Origin: an uncultured Collinsella sp.
Lineage (GTDB): Bacteria; Actinomycetota; Coriobacteriia; Coriobacteriales; Coriobacteriaceae
Assembly (NCBI GenBank): GCA_900551655.1
Contig: URWM01000071.1
Location: 1 to 7,525 of the forward strand
Length of the DNA: 7,525 nucleotides
Direction of reading: 5' to 3'
Positions 5,896-7,525 of this stretch are shown here, one piece after another; position 1 is the first letter of the stretch; the number at the start of each line of letters is the position of its first letter. The translations under genes were made by a program, and so were the position numbers. Below the pieces are notes generated by a model. It did no database searches, was not told the origin of the DNA, and saw only the letters and a program-made list of their open reading frames with translations.

Positions 5896-7362
5896 ATGCG
5901 TATCTACAACAGCGCTACCCATAAAAAGGAAGAGTTCCAGCCCATCGAGTCCGGCAAGGTCCGCATGTACGTGTGCGGCCCCACGGTCTACGACAACATC
6001 CACATCGGCAACGCCCGTACGTTCATCAGCTTTGACGTGATTCGCCGCTGGCTCATCGCGAGCGGTTACGAGGTCACGTTCGCCCAGAACCTCACCGATG
6101 TCGATGACAAGATCATCAAGCGCGCCAACGAGCAGGGCCGCACTGCCGCCGAGGTCGCGACGGAGTTCTCCGACAAGTTCATCGGCGTCATGCGCGCCGC
6201 CAACGTGCTCGATCCGGATGTGCGTCCTCGTGCCACCAAAGAGATCGGCCCCATGATCGCCATGATCAAGACGCTTATCGAGCAGGGCCATGCCTATGCC
6301 GCCGATAACGGCGACGTGTACTTTGCCGTGCGCAGCGATCCCAACTATGGTCAGGTCTCGGGCCGCAACATCGACGACCTTATGGTTGGCGCGCGCATCG
6401 AGGAGAACGAGGACAAGAACGACCCACTCGACTTTGCCCTGTGGAAGGCCGCCAAGCCCGGCGAGCCCAGCTGGCCGAGCCCCTGGGGCGAGGGCCGTCC
6501 CGGTTGGCACACCGAGTGCGCCGCCATGGTGCATCGCTACCTGGGCACTCCGATCGACATCCACGGCGGCGGCTCCGACCTTGCCTTCCCGCATCACGAG
6601 AACGAGTGCGCCCAGGCCACCTGCGCCTGGCACCAGGGCTTCTCCAACACTTGGATGCACACGGGCATGCTGCTGGTAGACGGCGAGAAGATGTCCAAGT
6701 CGCTCGGCAACTTCTTTACGCTGGCCGAGGTCCTCGAGCAGCACTCCGCTGCCGCCCTGCGCCTGCTGATGCTGCAGACGAGCTATCGCTCGCCGCTCGA
6801 CTTTTCTTGGGAGCGCCTGGAGGGTGCCGAGAACTCGCTCACGCGTATCGCCGGTACGGTCGAGAACCTGCGCTGGGCCGCAAACCATGCGACGGCCGAT
6901 GCCGATGAGGCTGCCGCCGAGGCGTTTGCCGCCAAGGCCGCTGAGACTCGTACCGCCTTTAAGGAGTGCATGGACGACGACTTTAACACCGCTGGTGCCA
7001 TGGGTGCCGTCTTTGGCTTTGTGACCGAGTGCAACCAGTACTTGGAGCAGGCGGGCGACGCTGCCGACAAGGCCGCAGCGCTTGCCGCCGCCGACACGCT
7101 GGCCGAGCTGCTCGATACGTTTGGCGTTGAGCTCCCCGAGCCCAAGGTCGAGCTGCCGCTGGGTCTGCTAGGCGTTGCCGCCGGCCTGGTCGCCTACACG
7201 GGCGACGACGTGGACGAGGCTGCTGCCAAGATTCTCGAGGCCCGCGCCGAGGCCCGTGCCGCCAAGAACTGGGATCTGGCCGACGCCATCCGCGACCAGC
7301 TCAAGGACCTGGGCCTGACGATTGAAGATACCGCCGCCGGCACTCGTATTAAGAGTCTCTAG
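5896..7362 (+). CDS. cysS: Cysteinyl-tRNA synthetase CysS
   Basis: Class I aminoacyl-tRNA synthetase that attaches cysteine to tRNA-Cys. The Rossmann catalytic domain carries HIGN (36-39, the HIGH signature) and KMSKS (265-269). The zinc site that selects cysteine is complete: C27 in YVCGPT, C208 in WHTEC, H233 and E237 in FPHHENE. The helical anticodon-binding region follows, with an Ala-rich stretch around residues 335-360 and the C-terminal helices ending near AKNWDLADAIRDQLKDLGL. At 488 residues it is somewhat longer than the E. coli enzyme (461). AAGGAG (5884-5889), located in the last ispF codons, is six bases before the ATG, and the gap to ispF is three bases, so co-translation with the isp genes is likely. 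A long hairpin starts seven bases after the stop. In related gene orders an rlmB-type methyltransferase often follows, but the sequence ends first. Confidence 0.97.
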   Translation: MRIYNSATHKKEEFQPIESGKVRMYVCGPTVYDNIHIGNARTFISFDVIRRWLIASGYEVTFAQNLTDVDDKIIKRANEQGRTAAEVATEFSDKFIGVMRAANVLDPDVRPRATKEIGPMIAMIKTLIEQGHAYAADNGDVYFAVRSDPNYGQVSGRNIDDLMVGARIEENEDKNDPLDFALWKAAKPGEPSWPSPWGEGRPGWHTECAAMVHRYLGTPIDIHGGGSDLAFPHHENECAQATCAWHQGFSNTWMHTGMLLVDGEKMSKSLGNFFTLAEVLEQHSAAALRLLMLQTSYRSPLDFSWERLEGAENSLTRIAGTVENLRWAANHATADADEAAAEAFAAKAAETRTAFKECMDDDFNTAGAMGAVFGFVTECNQYLEQAGDAADKAAALAAADTLAELLDTFGVELPEPKVELPLGLLGVAAGLVAYTGDDVDEAAAKILEARAEARAAKNWDLADAIRDQLKDLGLTIEDTAAGTRIKSL

Positions 7363-7368
7363 TATTTG

Positions 7369-7471
7369 TCGACCGTTCGAGGTGCGGCAGATTGCCTTGA
7401 AAGAGGAGGGCATAGACCTGGTGGTCATGCCCGACGATTGAAAGGCAAGGTGCCGTGGCTCGGACGGTCGA
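7369..7471. repeat. Long imperfect hairpin (near-palindrome) downstream of cysS
   Basis: The outer arms 7369-7398 and 7442-7471 pair over 30 positions with 27 pairs, counting three G-T wobbles, and three mismatches. A nine-by-nine internal loop follows. The tip is a second stem: GGGCAT (7408-7413) with ATGCCC (7427-7432), and GACC with GGTC around the loop TGGT. No T tract is visible after it, so it does not look like a standard terminator. It could be a palindromic repeat or miniature mobile element, a structured RNA or an RNase III-type processing site. The adapter join at 7476 hides the right flank, so target-site duplications cannot be judged. Confidence 0.6.
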
Positions 7472-7475
7472 TTCT

Positions 7476-7525
7476 CTGTCTCTTATACACATCTCCGAGC
7501 CCACGAGACGTAGAGGAATCTCGTA
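7476..7525. other. Illumina Nextera (Tn5) adapter read-through, not genomic
   Basis: CTGTCTCTTATACACATCT (7476-7494) is the exact Tn5 mosaic end as used in Nextera libraries. It is followed by CCGAGCCCACGAGAC (7495-7509, the read-2 side adapter), an eight-base index GTAGAGGA (7510-7517, from memory the N712 i7 index) and ATCTCGTA (7518-7525, start of the P7 tail). The order and reading direction are those of an untrimmed short-insert read joined to the contig end. No genes should be called across it. Confidence 0.98.

Noticed and set aside
5869..6888. 339-codon open frame on the minus strand opposite cysS (and a 279-codon one opposite disA, 3583-4422)
   Set aside because: Same antisense artefact: the plus strands encode complete, motif-bearing enzymes and the antisense products resemble nothing I recognise.
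7319..7441. Short open frame after cysS ending in VRQIALKEEGIDLVVMPDD then TGA
   Set aside because: The last 19 residues look protein-like, and a GTG lies at 7382, but there is no ribosome binding site, the frame begins inside cysS, and the segment coincides with the long hairpin, whose symmetry explains the sequence. It could be a gene remnant; evidence is too thin to annotate.
7369..7471. Long hairpin as a plain intrinsic terminator of cysS, or as an integron attC site
   Set aside because: The stem is much longer than usual terminators with no T tract visible, and I see no attC core (GTTRRRY/RYYYAAC).
7476..7494. Tn5 mosaic end as a natural transposon terminus
   Set aside because: It continues into the synthetic Nextera adapter, an index and P7 sequence, so it is library DNA.

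Overview
The window is high-GC bacterial chromosome carrying ordinary housekeeping genes, and every complete gene can be assigned. Gene content (ClpC-type ATPase, DisA, IspD, IspF, CysRS), strong G/C preference at third codon positions and SD-led genes suggest a high-GC Gram-positive. My best guess is a Coriobacteriia member such as Collinsella. That placement is inferred from style and gene order, not from a marker search.

Layout. Positions 1-944 hold the 3' part of clpC (second AAA+ module plus a disordered Pro/Ala/Gly/Ser tail), cut by the window start and closed by a textbook intrinsic terminator. A gap of about 325 bp with several small inverted repeats leads to pepD (1270-2727), a zinc dipeptidase. 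pepD converges on mntP (2808-3386, minus strand), a manganese exporter, and a long hairpin between them probably terminates both. mntP diverges from disA (3613-4680, TTG start). The shared 226-bp spacer contains, on the mntP side, a terminator-like hairpin followed by a hairpin that would bury the mntP ribosome binding site. disA is followed without gaps by ispD (1-base overlap), ispF (11-base overlap) and cysS (3-base gap), which looks like one transcription unit.

How the genes fit together. DisA makes the second messenger c-di-AMP. IspD and IspF catalyse the third and fifth steps of the MEP isoprenoid pathway. CysS charges tRNA-Cys. ClpC (with ClpP) and PepD belong to protein and peptide breakdown, and MntP removes excess Mn2+. 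The set resembles the widespread clpC-radA-disA-(carD or yacL)-ispD-ispF-cysS neighbourhood, but radA is not seen and pepD plus mntP sit between clpC and disA.

The right end needs care. Positions 7476-7525 are not genomic: they match an Illumina Nextera (Tn5) adapter with an i7 index and the start of the P7 sequence. Genomic sequence therefore stops at about 7475. Just before it, 7369-7471 forms a long imperfect hairpin after cysS, the least explained genomic structure here. I found no CRISPR array, phage, defence system, transposase, tRNA or rRNA, and no convincing new multi-gene system.
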